DNA of 64,000 nucleotides from Oceanicella sp. SM1341. GTDB lineage: Bacteria > Pseudomonadota > Alphaproteobacteria > Rhodobacterales > Rhodobacteraceae. A program made the position numbers and the translations under genes. How positions within the stretch are numbered: the first letter of the stretch is position 1; each line of letters opens with the position of its first letter. The stretch spans positions 94,142 to 158,141 of the forward strand of contig NZ_QRGC01000010.1 in NCBI RefSeq assembly GCF_003448965.1, given 5' to 3'. This document shows positions 41,455 to 52,990 of the stretch, piece by piece. The notes under the pieces are model-generated. The model saw nothing but the letters and a program-made list of their open reading frames with translations, was not told the DNA's origin and did no database searches.

Positions 41455-42942
41455 GTGACGCTGAGTAGACCGACCCTGATCCTGGCCTCCGGCCTGCTTC
41501 TCGTGCTCGTGGGCAGCGGGGTGGTCGCGCAGTCGGACTCCACCGTCCAGACCAAACAATACGACACCGGCGACATCTACGAGGGCGAGTTCAGGGACGG
41601 CAAGCAGCACGGCCACGGCACCTACAAGCGCCCCGGCGGCTTCGAGTACACCGGCGAATGGGTGGACGGGCGCATCGAGGGCGAGGGGGTGGCGACATAT
41701 CCCAACGGCTCGGTCTACGAGGGGCATTTCAGGAACGGCGGCCCGGACGGCCACGGCAAGATCACCTATGCCGACGGCGGCTGGTACGAGGGTGACTGGG
41801 TCGACGGCGTGATCGAGGGCAAGGGTGTCGCGGAATACGCCAACGGCGTGCGCTACGAGGGCGAGTTCAAGGCCGCGGTGCATGACGGCTTCGGCATCAT
41901 GACCTCGCCCAACGGCTACCGCTACGAGGGCACCTGGGTGAAGGGCACCAAGGACGGCACCGGCAAGATCACCTATGCCGATGGCGCGGTCTACGAGGGC
42001 GACATCGCCAACGGGGTGCGCGAGGGGCAGGGCAGCATCACCATGCCCGACGGGCTCACCTACACCGGCGCTTGGAAGGGCGGCCAGATCAACGGCACCG
42101 GCACGCTGGTGCAGGCCAACGGCGACCGCTACGAGGGCGAATTCGTGAACGGCCGCCGCGAGGGCCAGGGCAAGACCATCTTCGCGAACGGCGATGTCTA
42201 CGAGGGCGGTTTCCACAACGACCAGAATTCGGGGCAGGGCGTGTTCACCGCCGCGGACGGCTATCGCTACGAGGGCGAATGGGTCGAGGGCCGGATGGAG
42301 GGCCAGGGCACCATCCATTACGCCGATGGCGCGGTGCACGAGGGCACCTTCGCCAACGACCAGCCCAACGGCCAGGGCAAGATCACCTATTCCGACGGCT
42401 CCTCCTACGAGGGCGATTGGGTGAACGGCGTGATCGAGGGCCAGGGTGTTGCGCGCTACGAGAACGGCATGGTCTACGAGGGCGAGTTCGCCAACGCGAA
42501 ATACGAGGGCCGGGGCCGGATGACCTACGGCGACGGCTACACCTACGAGGGCGAGTGGAAGAACGGCCTGCGCCATGGCGAGGGCGTGACCACCTATGCC
42601 GACGGCACGGTCTACGAGGGCGATTTCGTGAACGGCCAGCGCGAGGGCCAGGGCACCATCACCATGGAAGACGGCTTCAGGTACGTGGGGGAATGGAAGG
42701 CCGGCGAGATCGACGGGCAGGGCGTGGCGACCTATCCCAACGGCGATGTCTACACCGGCATGTTCCGCAAGGGGCAGCGCCAGGGGCGCGGGCAGATGAC
42801 CTATGCCTCGGGCGAGGAATACGACGGCTACTGGGTGGACGGGCAGATCGGCACCCAGGGGGACGCCGGGAACGCTCCCGCCGCGCCCGAGACCGAGGAC
42901 GCGCCCGAAGCGACGGAGCCGCCGGCCGGGCCCTCGAACTGA
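41455..42942 (+). CDS. secreted MORN-repeat protein (about 19 repeats)
   Basis: 495 aa from GTG 41455 (GGTGGAGGAAT upstream). A signal peptide (about 1-26, ending VVAQ) is followed by some 19 MORN repeats of 23 residues, each of the type YxGEWxxGxxxGxGxxxYxxG, with almost no spacing, and a short acidic Ala/Pro/Glu tail. MORN arrays form flat beta-sheets that bind lipids or proteins. Substrate and location (periplasm or outside) are not known; no enzyme domain is attached. Some repeats are nearly identical at DNA level, pointing to internal duplication. Confidence 0.88.
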   Translation: MTLSRPTLILASGLLLVLVGSGVVAQSDSTVQTKQYDTGDIYEGEFRDGKQHGHGTYKRPGGFEYTGEWVDGRIEGEGVATYPNGSVYEGHFRNGGPDGHGKITYADGGWYEGDWVDGVIEGKGVAEYANGVRYEGEFKAAVHDGFGIMTSPNGYRYEGTWVKGTKDGTGKITYADGAVYEGDIANGVREGQGSITMPDGLTYTGAWKGGQINGTGTLVQANGDRYEGEFVNGRREGQGKTIFANGDVYEGGFHNDQNSGQGVFTAADGYRYEGEWVEGRMEGQGTIHYADGAVHEGTFANDQPNGQGKITYSDGSSYEGDWVNGVIEGQGVARYENGMVYEGEFANAKYEGRGRMTYGDGYTYEGEWKNGLRHGEGVTTYADGTVYEGDFVNGQREGQGTITMEDGFRYVGEWKAGEIDGQGVATYPNGDVYTGMFRKGQRQGRGQMTYASGEEYDGYWVDGQIGTQGDAGNAPAAPETEDAPEATEPPAGPSN

Positions 42943-42946
42943 GGGC

Positions 42947-43363
42947 TCAGAGGGTCCAGTCGTCCACCCGGCGGATGTCGTCGTCGCTCCAGCCCAGGTG
43001 GTGGGCGATCTCGTGCACCAGCACATGGGTGACGAGGGCGGCGAGCCCCACGTCGCCCCGCTCGATCCATTCATCGAGAATCGGCCGGCGGAACAGCCAC
43101 ACGGTGTCGGGCGCCATCGGCGCGTCCCAGGTGGATTTCTCGGTGAGCGGCACGCCCTGGTAGAGGCCGGTGAGGTCCCAGGCGCTTTCCAGCTCCATCT
43201 CCTCCACGATGTCCTCGGCGGGGAAATCCTCCACCCTGAGCGCGAGATCGGCACAGGCCCCGCGCACCTCCGGCGGCAGGCTGGCGAAGGCGGCGTGCAT
43301 CATCTCCTCCATCATCGCGAGATCGGGGGCGAGCGGGCCGTCGGGAGAGTCGGGTTCTGTCAT
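42947..43363 (-). CDS. small zincin-like metallopeptidase family protein
   Basis: 138 aa. The HEIAHHLGWSDDDI motif (near residues 118-131) is an HExxH site with a following acidic residue, as in the DUF1025/MMP_TTHA0227-type minimal zincins. FPAEDIVEEMELESAWDLTGLYQG is also typical of that group. Cytoplasmic, physiological substrate unknown. It is convergent with the MORN gene (4 nt apart). Confidence 0.86.
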   Translation of the reverse strand: MTEPDSPDGPLAPDLAMMEEMMHAAFASLPPEVRGACADLALRVEDFPAEDIVEEMELESAWDLTGLYQGVPLTEKSTWDAPMAPDTVWLFRRPILDEWIERGDVGLAALVTHVLVHEIAHHLGWSDDDIRRVDDWTL

Positions 43364-43391
43364 GGCGCGAGAGTAGGCCAGCGCCGCGGCA

Positions 43392-43472
43392 GGCTCCAGA
43401 GGGGCGTGCCGCCCCGTGGGCCCCAGTGGAGCGTGCCGCCCGGGGGGCTCCAGTGGAGCGTGCTGCCCCGGG
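43392..43472. repeat. three tandem 27-bp repeats upstream of gltX
   Basis: Copies at 43392-43418, 43419-43445 and 43446-43472, with a core of GTGGAGCGTGC / GCCCCGG; copies 2 and 3 differ at a few bases. They lie in the divergent gap between the zincin gene and gltX, where promoters are expected. The unit length is a multiple of three, but no supported gene covers it. Confidence 0.8.
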
Positions 43473-43548
43473 GCCCCGGAAGGGCTTAAAGCCCGGCGCG
43501 GCCCGGTGTAAGAGGGGGGCGAGAGACACCCCAGCGCCCGGAGGCCCC

Positions 43549-44892
43549 ATGATCACCACGCGCTTCGCGCCCTCGCCCACCGGATACCTGCACGTGGGCA
43601 ACCTGCGCGCGGCCCTGTTCTCATGGGCGCTGGCGCGCAAGGCCGGCGGCCGCTTCATCCTGCGGCTCGACGACACCGACACCGAGCGCTCGCGCCCCGA
43701 GTATGCCGACCAGATCCGCCGCGACCTCGAGTGGCTGGGCCTCACGTGGGACCGGGAGGAGCGCCAGTCGGAGCGGCTTGAGCTCTACCGCGCCGCGGCC
43801 GAGCGGCTGAGCGCGGAGGGCCGGCTCTACGAGTGTTTCGAGACACCGGTCGAGCTCGACATCCGCCGCCGCAAGCAGCTCAACATGGGCCGCCCCCCGG
43901 TGTATGACCGCGCGGCCCTCGCGCTCACCGGGGCCGAGCGCGACGCCCTGCGCGCCGAGCGCGGGCCCGGCCACTGGCGCTTCCTGCTCGATCTCACCCG
44001 CATCGGCTGGGAGGACGGCATTCTTGGCGCCCAGTCCATCGACGCGGGGTCCGTCTCCGACCCGGTGCTGATCCGCGGCGACGGGCTGATGCTCTATACC
44101 CTCGCCTCGGTGGTCGACGACGCCGACATGGGCGTGAGCGACATCGTGCGCGGCGCCGACCACATCACCAACACCGCCACGCAGCTGCAGATCTTCGAGG
44201 CGCTCGGCGCACCGCGCCCGCGCTTCGCGCATCACTCGCTGCTCACCGGGCCCGGGGGCGCGGGGCTGTCGAAGCGCGAGGGGGCGCTGGCGCTGAAGGA
44301 CCTCGCCGCGGCGGGGGTGGAGCCGCTCGCGCTGCTCTCGCTCATCGCCCGGCTCGGCTCGGCCGACCCGGTGGAGCCGCGGACCTCCCTCGCGGAGCTG
44401 GTGGAGGGGTTCGACCTCAGCCGCTTCGGCGCGGCCCCCACGGGCTTCGACGCGGACGATCTCGGCCCGCTCACCGCCAAGGTGCTGCACGCGCTGCCCT
44501 GGGAGGCGGTGGCGGAGCGCGCCGCCGCCCTCGGGGTGCCGGAGGCGGAGGGCCGCGCGCTCTGGGAGGCGGTGCGGGGCAATCTCGAGCGGTTCGACGA
44601 GCTCGCCGGCTGGTGGCAGCTCTGCCGCGAGGGGGCCGCGCCGGTGGTGGCGGAGGAGGACGCGGAGTTTGCCGCCGAGGCGCTCGCGCTGCTTCCCCCC
44701 CGCCCCTGGACGGCGGAGAGCTGGCCGGCCTGGACCGCCGCCGCGAAGGCCGCGAGCGGGCGCAAGGGCCGGGCGCTGTTCCTGCCGCTGCGCCGGCTGC
44801 TCACCGGGCGTGACCGCGGCCCGGAGATGGACCGGCTGATGCCGCTGCTCACCCATGTGCCCGACCTTTCCCGGAAGGAGCTCCCCCGATGA
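43549..44892 (+). CDS. gltX: glutamate--tRNA ligase
   Basis: 447 aa. Class I synthetase: the HIGH-type motif is PSPTGYLHVGN (residues 8-18) and the KMSKS-type motif is GLSKREGA (near 239). It has a C-terminal anticodon-binding domain, so it is a full GluRS rather than the shorter GluQ. Alphaproteobacteria often carry two gltX copies, so this may be the GltX2 type that can act on tRNA-Gln. ATG 43549 with GGAGGCCCC upstream. It overlaps the next gene as ATGA. Confidence 0.92.
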   Translation: MITTRFAPSPTGYLHVGNLRAALFSWALARKAGGRFILRLDDTDTERSRPEYADQIRRDLEWLGLTWDREERQSERLELYRAAAERLSAEGRLYECFETPVELDIRRRKQLNMGRPPVYDRAALALTGAERDALRAERGPGHWRFLLDLTRIGWEDGILGAQSIDAGSVSDPVLIRGDGLMLYTLASVVDDADMGVSDIVRGADHITNTATQLQIFEALGAPRPRFAHHSLLTGPGGAGLSKREGALALKDLAAAGVEPLALLSLIARLGSADPVEPRTSLAELVEGFDLSRFGAAPTGFDADDLGPLTAKVLHALPWEAVAERAAALGVPEAEGRALWEAVRGNLERFDELAGWWQLCREGAAPVVAEEDAEFAAEALALLPPRPWTAESWPAWTAAAKAASGRKGRALFLPLRRLLTGRDRGPEMDRLMPLLTHVPDLSRKELPR

Positions 44893-45884
44893 CCGACGCG
44901 CTCCCCTTCTCGCATTTCGTCCGCCATCTCGGCCGCGGCCCCGGCCGCTCGCGCCACCTCACCCGCGAGGAGGCACAGGAGGCCATGGCCCGCATTCTCG
45001 AGGGCTCCGTGGCCCCCGAGGCGGTGGGGGCAATGCTGATGCTGATGCGCTACCGCACCGAGAACGCCGAGGAGGTGGCCGGCTTCATCGGCGCGATGCG
45101 CGAGCGGGTGGCAGCCTGGGCGGGCCTGCCGGTGGACCTCGACTGGCCGTCCTACGCCTCCGGTCGCAGCCGCGGCATGGCCTGGTTCGTGCTCTCGGCG
45201 CTGCTGGTGTCGCGCGCGGGCGTGAAGGTGCTGCTGCACGGCTACAACAGCCATCATCTCACCAACCCCGTGGCCCCCGGCCACGTGATCGGCGCGCTCG
45301 GCCTGCCGGTGGTGCATGACCCCGCCGCCGCGCGGGCGGCGCTGGAGGCGCAGGGCATCGCCTACGTGCCGCTGAAGAGCCTGGAGCGGCGCTTCCTGCA
45401 GCTCGTCGATTTGCGCGATGTCTTCGGGCTGCGCTCGCCGGTGAACACCTGCCTGCGCGGGCTCAACCCGGCGGGCGCGCCCGCCTCCGTGCAGGGCGTC
45501 TTCCACCCGCCCTACCGCGACCTGCAGCGCGACGCGGCCCGGCTGCTGGGCCAGGAGACGATGATCGTGATCAAGGGCGGCGGCGGCGAGGTGGAGCGCC
45601 ATCCCGGCAAGCCGGTGGAGGTCTACGGCCTGCGCGGTGGCGAGACCATCGACCTCACGGTGCCGCCCTTCGCCGACCTGCCGGCGCGGCGGCTCGCGGG
45701 TGACGAGGACGCGCCCGATCTCGCCCGGGTGACCGATCTCTGGCACGGCCGCGCCGAGGATCCCTTTGCCGAGGCGGTGGTGCTGGGCACCGCGGCGCTC
45801 GCGCTCTACACCGCCGGCAAGGCCGCCGACCTGCCGGCCGCCGAGGCGCTGGCCGCCGGGCTCTGGGCCGCGCGGCGCGGCTAG
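44889..45884 (+). CDS. TrpD2/YbiB-like glycosyl (phosphoribosyl) transferase family protein
   Basis: 331 aa. Resembles anthranilate phosphoribosyltransferase (SRHLTREEAQEAMARILEGSVAPEAVGAMLMLMRYRTE; MIVIKGGGGEVER), but lacks a clear PRPP-binding GTGGD motif: that site reads YASGRSRG. This is the TrpD2 family, proposed to bind nucleic acid rather than make tryptophan precursors. The link with gltX is a 4-nt overlap, which hints at a nucleic-acid role but does not prove it. Confidence 0.8.
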   Translation: MTDALPFSHFVRHLGRGPGRSRHLTREEAQEAMARILEGSVAPEAVGAMLMLMRYRTENAEEVAGFIGAMRERVAAWAGLPVDLDWPSYASGRSRGMAWFVLSALLVSRAGVKVLLHGYNSHHLTNPVAPGHVIGALGLPVVHDPAAARAALEAQGIAYVPLKSLERRFLQLVDLRDVFGLRSPVNTCLRGLNPAGAPASVQGVFHPPYRDLQRDAARLLGQETMIVIKGGGGEVERHPGKPVEVYGLRGGETIDLTVPPFADLPARRLAGDEDAPDLARVTDLWHGRAEDPFAEAVVLGTAALALYTAGKAADLPAAEALAAGLWAARRG

Positions 45885-46293
45885 GCCCTGGCCCGGCGGA
45901 TGCGGGCCGCGAGGGCCGCCGGCGCGCGGCGGCGTCACCGTTCCGCCTCGGACCCGACCGGGGGGACGCCCGCCGTGCCGAGGGGGCTTTCGCCCCCGCA
46001 GCCCGGCGGGCGTGGCGAAGGCCCGTGCGGGCCTCCGCCCTGGCGGCGCCGGGGGCGATGCGGGCCGCGGGCCCGGGGGCGGATGTGACGCGAGACGCGC
46101 GGCCTTCCGCTTCCGCCGGTCGACCGGTCCGGGCCGCGCCTCAGGCAGGGCGAGACGGCGATGTCGACCATGGTCGGGCCGTGAACCGGGGCTTTGGGGG
46201 AGAATGGCGCCCGGCACGCGCGTGGCTTGCGCCGGGGGGAGGGCCGGTTGCCGTTCGGGAAGGCCGGGGGCAGGGACGCTCCCGCCGTCCGGC
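45885..46293. other. GC-rich non-coding region between convergent genes
   Basis: 409 bp between the TrpD2-like gene and the araC-type gene, both ending here. Open frames on both strands are low-complexity Arg/Pro/Gly products of GC bias and have no ribosome-binding site. No T-tract terminator is visible. I see no further structure. Confidence 0.45.
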
Positions 46294-47070
46294 CTATTGC
46301 GTCTCCGCCAGCCAGGCGCGAGGCGAGGCGCCGAGGACGCGGCGGAACATCGTGGTGAAGGCGGCCGGATTCTCGTAGCCCATGTCGAGGGCGATGCTCG
46401 TCACCGCCTCACCGGCGGCGAGGCGTGGCAAGGCCGCCATCACGCAGGCCCGGCTGCGCCAGGCGACGAAGCTCAGGCCCGTCTCGCGACGGAACGCCCG
46501 GGTGAAGCTGCGGCGGCTCATGCCGAGGGCGGCGGCCCAGTCGTCGATGGTCTCGTGGGTTCCGGGGCTGCGCAGGAAGGCGCGGCAGCGTCGGGCCAGG
46601 CCCTCGCCGCGCGGCAGCGGCAGGGCGAGGGGCAGGGGCGGCAGGCGGCGCAGCTCGTGCAGGATCAGCGTCATCAGCGCGCCCGCCCGGCCGGCCTCGT
46701 CATAGGCGCGCGGCAGGGTCACCGCTTCGGCCAGCAGGCTGCGCATCAGCGCGGGGATCTCCACCACCTCGCAGGCGCCCGGCATGTCGGAGAGCAGCTC
46801 CGGCGCCACGTAGATGCTGCGCATCCTCACCGCGCCCAGCATGCGCACCGAGTGCTCGGTGCCCGGCGGGATCCACAGCCCGCGCTGCGGCGGCATCATC
46901 CAGGCACCGGAGGCGGTGGTCACGCTCACCACCCCCGTGGAGCCGCTGAGCAACTGCCCGCGCCGGTGGCTGTGCGGCGCGATGACATGGCCGTCGGGGT
47001 AGTCGCTGCCGCGCGCGATCACCGGCCGCGCGACCTCGGGGATATCGGGATGTCCGCTCTCGTCCTGCAT
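46294..47070 (-). CDS. AraC family transcriptional regulator with cupin sensor
   Basis: 258 aa. N-terminal cupin (HVIAPHSHRRGQLLSGSTGVVSVTT, WIPPGTEHSV) and a C-terminal double helix-turn-helix (ETIDDWAAALGMSRRSFTRAFRRETGLSF; AVTSIALDMGYENPAAFTTMFRRVLGASPRAW). This layout is that of NimR-like regulators that control an adjacent efflux gene. It is divergent from the MFS gene 115 bp away, the obvious candidate target. Confidence 0.9.
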   Translation of the reverse strand: MQDESGHPDIPEVARPVIARGSDYPDGHVIAPHSHRRGQLLSGSTGVVSVTTASGAWMMPPQRGLWIPPGTEHSVRMLGAVRMRSIYVAPELLSDMPGACEVVEIPALMRSLLAEAVTLPRAYDEAGRAGALMTLILHELRRLPPLPLALPLPRGEGLARRCRAFLRSPGTHETIDDWAAALGMSRRSFTRAFRRETGLSFVAWRSRACVMAALPRLAAGEAVTSIALDMGYENPAAFTTMFRRVLGASPRAWLAETQ

Positions 47071-47185
47071 GGCCCGCTCTCGTAGGTGTCTGACCCTAGC
47101 CGGGTGGCGGGCCGCCGTCTACCGGGCGATAAGCCCGGAGATGGGCGCGCCCGCCGGGCCGCCACCGCACAGGAAAGGTCCCCGC

Positions 47186-48382
47186 ATGAGCGATGTCACG
47201 GCCGGGCGCGCAGCCCCGGCGCCCACGGTCTTCCCGGTGCTGGGGGCGGCGAGCTTCTGCCACATGCTCAACGACATGCTGCAGTCGCTGTTCGTCGCCG
47301 CCTACCCGGTGTTCCGGAGCGGCTTCGACCTGAGCTTCTCGCAGATCGGCGCGCTCACCCTCACCTACCAGGTCACCGCCTCGCTGCTGCAGCCGCTGGT
47401 GGGGCTCTACACCGACCGGCGGCCGCAACCCTTCTCGCTGCCGGTGGGGATGGGGGCCTCGGCGGCGGGGCTTCTGCTGCTGTCGGTGGCCGGCAGCTAC
47501 GCGATGCTGCTGGCGGCGGCGGCGCTGCTGGGGGTGGGCTCGTCGATCTTCCACCCCGAGGCCTCGCGCCTCGCAAGGCTGGCCTCGGGCGGGGCGCACG
47601 GGCTGGCGCAATCGGTGTTCCAGGTGGGGGGGAATCTGGGCTCCTCGCTCGGGCCGCTGCTGGTGGCCTTCATCGTGCTGCCGGCGGGGCAGGCGAGCCT
47701 GGGGTGGTTCGCGCTCGCGGGGCTGGGGGGCATGCTGGTGCTCACGGCACTGGGGCAATGGTATCGCCGCCAGGGCCACGCGGCGCGCCCGGCGCGGGGC
47801 CGGGCCCTGCCGGCCGCCACGCTGCCCCGGCGGCAGGTGCTGGGCGCGCTCGGGGTGCTCTTCTGCCTCATCCTGTCGAAATGGTTCTACCTCGCCAGCT
47901 TCACCAGCTACTACGTGTTCTACCTGATGCAGGAGTTCGCGGTGCCCGAGGCCGAAGCCCAGCTCTGGCTGTTCCTGTTCCTCGCCTCGGTGGCGGCGGG
48001 CACGCTGATCGGCGGGCCGCTGGGCGACCGGATCGGCCGCAAGCCGGTGATCTGGGGCTCCATCCTCGGCACGCTGCCCTTCGCGCTGGCCCTGCCGCAT
48101 GTGGGGCTCTCGGGCACGGTGGCGCTGAGCGTGCCGATCGGGCTGATCATCTCTTCGGCCTTCTCGGCCATCGTGGTCTATGCGCAGGAGTTGATGCCGG
48201 GCCGGGTGGGGATGGTCTCGGGCCTGTTCTTCGGCCTCGCCTTCGGGCTGGGCGGCATCGGGGCGGCAGCCCTCGGCGTGCTGGCGGACGCAACAAGCAT
48301 CGGCTTCGTCTACGATGTCTGCGCCTTCCTGCCCGCTGCCGGCGCGCTGGCGCTGCTGCTGCCCGAGCCGCGCAGGGCCTGA
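47186..48382 (+). CDS. MFS transporter, fosmidomycin-resistance (Fsr) type
   Basis: 398 aa with 12 predicted membrane segments. [18 protein letters not shown] at the first helix, [31 protein letters not shown] and [17 protein letters not shown] are typical of Fsr-like drug efflux proteins. The exported compound is not known. ATG 47186 with AGGAAAGG upstream; a long in-frame upstream extension into the araC start region is unlikely. Probably controlled by the divergent AraC protein. Confidence 0.88.
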   Translation: MSDVTAGRAAPAPTVFPVLGAASFCHMLNDMLQSLFVAAYPVFRSGFDLSFSQIGALTLTYQVTASLLQPLVGLYTDRRPQPFSLPVGMGASAAGLLLLSVAGSYAMLLAAAALLGVGSSIFHPEASRLARLASGGAHGLAQSVFQVGGNLGSSLGPLLVAFIVLPAGQASLGWFALAGLGGMLVLTALGQWYRRQGHAARPARGRALPAATLPRRQVLGALGVLFCLILSKWFYLASFTSYYVFYLMQEFAVPEAEAQLWLFLFLASVAAGTLIGGPLGDRIGRKPVIWGSILGTLPFALALPHVGLSGTVALSVPIGLIISSAFSAIVVYAQELMPGRVGMVSGLFFGLAFGLGGIGAAALGVLADATSIGFVYDVCAFLPAAGALALLLPEPRRA

Positions 48383-48386
48383 ATGC

Positions 48387-48421
48387 AAACGCGCCCGGGG
48401 GCTGGACCCCCGGGCGCGTTT
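48387..48421. terminator. bidirectional intrinsic terminator
   Basis: A 15-bp perfect stem (48387-48401 with 48407-48421, loop CTGGA) with A3 on one side and T3 on the other, between the convergent MFS and rpoD genes. Confidence 0.85.
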
Positions 48422-48443
48422 CAATGGCTTCGGTGCCGGCTGC

Positions 48444-50450
<2,007 letters not shown>

Positions 50451-50513
50451 GCTGCACTCCGTTCTGGAAACACTCGGGGCCGATGAGCGTGCGACTCACC
50501 GGGGGCGGCTCTA

Positions 50514-50530
50514 CCGAATCGTCGATTCGG
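50514..50530 (-). other. inverted repeat between dnaG and rpoD
   Basis: CCGAATC / GATTCGG, a 7-bp perfect repeat around GTC, just after the dnaG stop. In enteric bacteria the dnaG-rpoD junction is an RNA processing site; a similar role, or an rpoD promoter operator, is possible. Confidence 0.4.
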
Positions 50531-50540
50531 ACGACAGGGT

Positions 50541-52574
50541 CTAGCGCTTTTTCTTTACCCAAATCTGGTCGTCGATGAAGCTTTGCAAGTGTGCAGAGAG
50601 AGATTCTTCGTCGACTGTTGCTGATTCGGCAGCCCGGGAGTGCCCCCTGGCCGCCCGGTTGCGGGCTTCCGCCGCCTGGCCGATGCGCCAGGTGAGATCG
50701 GCGGCCTCCCCCGCAGCCGTATCGCCGCGCCCCGCGAGCGCCTGCAACGCCTCGCGCAGCTCCGCCCCCATGCCCACGGTCGCGGCCTGCCAGGCCAGCG
50801 TGTCCGCCAGCGCGGTGCGGGCGTGCTGGGGCTCCGCCCCGGGGCCGAGATGGGGATTGAGCCGCACCTGCCCGATCGCCATCAGCCGCGGCATGGGGTC
50901 TTCGCCCAGTGCCGCGCGCACGCAGTCCATGAGATGGGTGCGGGGCTCCGGTTTGTCCAGACATTCCGAAAGGGCGGCGAGCAGGGCGGCGCGCAGCGCG
51001 GCGAGATCGGGGTTGAGGAACGGCGTGCGGTCGAGCGGGTCGTCGTACTCGGCGGCGAGGCCGGGGTGGTTGAGGCACACGCACAGGATGGCGGCCTCGC
51101 GCACCCGCGCCTCGGCCTCCGGCCCCGCGTCGGAGCGGGCGAGCAGCGAGGCCTTGGTGCCCGCGGTGGGCAGGGGCTGCGGCGCGGGGCGGCGCATGCC
51201 CGGCTGCCAGGCGCGGCGGAAGCCGCCCTCGGGCTGGAAGCCGCCGTCAGGGCGGAAACCGCCCCCGGCGCGGCCCCCCTCCGGACGCTCGCGGCGAAAG
51301 AAATCGGCCCGCCGGTCGCGGATCTCTGCGGTGTAATGGGCGCGGATCGAGGGGTCGGCGATGCGGCCGAGGGTTTCGCGCAGGGTCTTGTCGAGGGCGG
51401 CACGGCGCTCGGGGCTGTCGAACACCTTGCCCTCGGTCTCGCGCTGCCAGAGCAGGTCGACCATCGGGCGCGCACCGTCGAGCAGGGTCTGCATCGCCTC
51501 CGGGCCCTGGGCGCGCAGCAGGTCGTCGGGGTCGAGCCCCTCGGGCAGCACGCAGAAGCGCAGCGACTTGCCGGCGGTCACCAGCGGCAGGGCGATGTCG
51601 ATCACCCGCATCGCGGCGCGCAGGCCGGCGGCATCGCCGTCGAGCGCGATCACCGGTTCGTCGGCCATGCGCCACATGAGCTGGAGCTGGTCCGGCGTGA
51701 TGGCGGTGCCGAGCGGCGCCACGGCATGGGCGAAGCCGGCCTCGCAGAGCGCGATCACGTCCATGTAGCCCTCGGCCACGATGAGCGAGCCGGCCTTGCC
51801 CGCCGCCTCGCGCGCGCGCTGGTGGTTGTAGAGCGAGCGGCCCTTGTCGAAGAGCGGGGTCTCGGGCGAGTTGAGGTATTTCGCCCGCGCCTCCGGGCTC
51901 ATCGCCCGGCCGCCGAAGGCGATGGCGCGGCCGCGCACGTCGCGGATCGGGAAGATGATGCGGCCGCGGAAGCGGTCGAACGGCCGGCCGCCGTCCTCCG
52001 GCACGATGGTGAGCCCGGCCTCGGCGAGCAGCTCGACGCCGATGCCCTTGGCGGTGAGGGCGGAGGTGAGGGCGGTGCGGTCGTCCGGGGCGAAGCCGAG
52101 CTCGTGGCGGGCCTGTGCCGCTTCGCCCAGCCCGCGGCCGGCGAGATAGTCCCGCGCGGCCTGGGCCCGGGCGGTGCGCAGTTGCAGGCGGTAGAACTGC
52201 ACCGCCTGTTCCATCACCTCGACCAGTTTCGTGCGGCTGTCGGCGCGCTCCTGGGCGCGGGGGTCGCGGGCGGGCATCTGCATCCCGGCCTCGCGGGCGA
52301 GGATCTCCACCGCTTCCATGAAGCCCACGTTCTCGGTGTCCTTCACGAAGGAGATGGCGTCACCCTTCGCGTGGCAGCCGAAGCAATAGTAGAAGCCCTT
52401 GCGGTCATCCACGTGGAAGGAGGCGGATTTCTCCTGGTGGAACGGGCAGGGCGCCCAGTGGTCTCCCTTGCCGGGGTTGGACTTGCGCGTGTCCCACGTG
52501 ACCTTGCGCCCCACCACCTGGGCGAGGGAGACGCGGGTGCGCAGCTCATCGAGGAATCCGGGTGGGAGCGACAT
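50541..52574 (-). CDS. dnaG: DNA primase
   Basis: 677 aa. The N-terminal CHC2 zinc finger reads WAPCPFHQEKSASFHVDD then FYYCFGCHAKGDAISF. The TOPRIM domain has SLIVAEGYMDVIAL and PVIALDGDAAGLRA. The C-terminal part that binds DnaB is divergent and preceded by a Gly/Arg/Phe-rich linker (about residues 428-465). Makes RNA primers at the replication fork. ATG 52574 has GGTGGGAGCG upstream. Confidence 0.96.
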   Translation of the reverse strand: MSLPPGFLDELRTRVSLAQVVGRKVTWDTRKSNPGKGDHWAPCPFHQEKSASFHVDDRKGFYYCFGCHAKGDAISFVKDTENVGFMEAVEILAREAGMQMPARDPRAQERADSRTKLVEVMEQAVQFYRLQLRTARAQAARDYLAGRGLGEAAQARHELGFAPDDRTALTSALTAKGIGVELLAEAGLTIVPEDGGRPFDRFRGRIIFPIRDVRGRAIAFGGRAMSPEARAKYLNSPETPLFDKGRSLYNHQRAREAAGKAGSLIVAEGYMDVIALCEAGFAHAVAPLGTAITPDQLQLMWRMADEPVIALDGDAAGLRAAMRVIDIALPLVTAGKSLRFCVLPEGLDPDDLLRAQGPEAMQTLLDGARPMVDLLWQRETEGKVFDSPERRAALDKTLRETLGRIADPSIRAHYTAEIRDRRADFFRRERPEGGRAGGGFRPDGGFQPEGGFRRAWQPGMRRPAPQPLPTAGTKASLLARSDAGPEAEARVREAAILCVCLNHPGLAAEYDDPLDRTPFLNPDLAALRAALLAALSECLDKPEPRTHLMDCVRAALGEDPMPRLMAIGQVRLNPHLGPGAEPQHARTALADTLAWQAATVGMGAELREALQALAGRGDTAAGEAADLTWRIGQAAEARNRAARGHSRAAESATVDEESLSAHLQSFIDDQIWVKKKR

Positions 52575-52990
52575 GGCGCCAATATCTTCCGTCGGGCGGG
52601 GGAGCGCAAGGCGAAGCCTGCGGCGCGTTGCCGATCTGCGGGGCAGGATGCGTGGCGGCGCGCGGTGTCCCTCGGCGCCGGCTCAACCGTCTCCCCCGGG
52701 CGACCAGCCCGGGCCGCGCCCGACCCTCCCCCCGGGAGGGCGCGATGGCGATGGCAGTTCCCGCACAGCCGTCGTCCGGGGCTTTTGAGATGAATCGCTG
52801 ACCACGGGCGGTGCAGCGCCCACCCAGGGTCGGGCGCGGCCCTCGGCACCCTGCATCGAGGTTGCGACGGGATCTTGGGAGGACAGAGGGGTCCGGCGGC
52901 CCTTGCCGGCCGTTCAGCCCTCGCGCGGGCTGCGAGAGAATTCGCCGGTCACGAGCGGTGCTGCGCCCTCCCGGTGGCGCGCGCCGGGCC
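52575..52990. other. intergenic region upstream of dnaG
   Basis: 416 bp that should hold the dnaG promoter. It contains a 7-bp hairpin (CCCTCCC 52724-52730 / GGGAGGG 52734-52740) without a T tract and several GC-rich short repeats. No supported gene; long frames here come from GC bias. Confidence 0.4.

Noticed and set aside
41570..42840. DNA tandem repeat element
   Set aside because: The 69-bp period is the coding sequence of MORN repeats in an intact gene, not a separate element.
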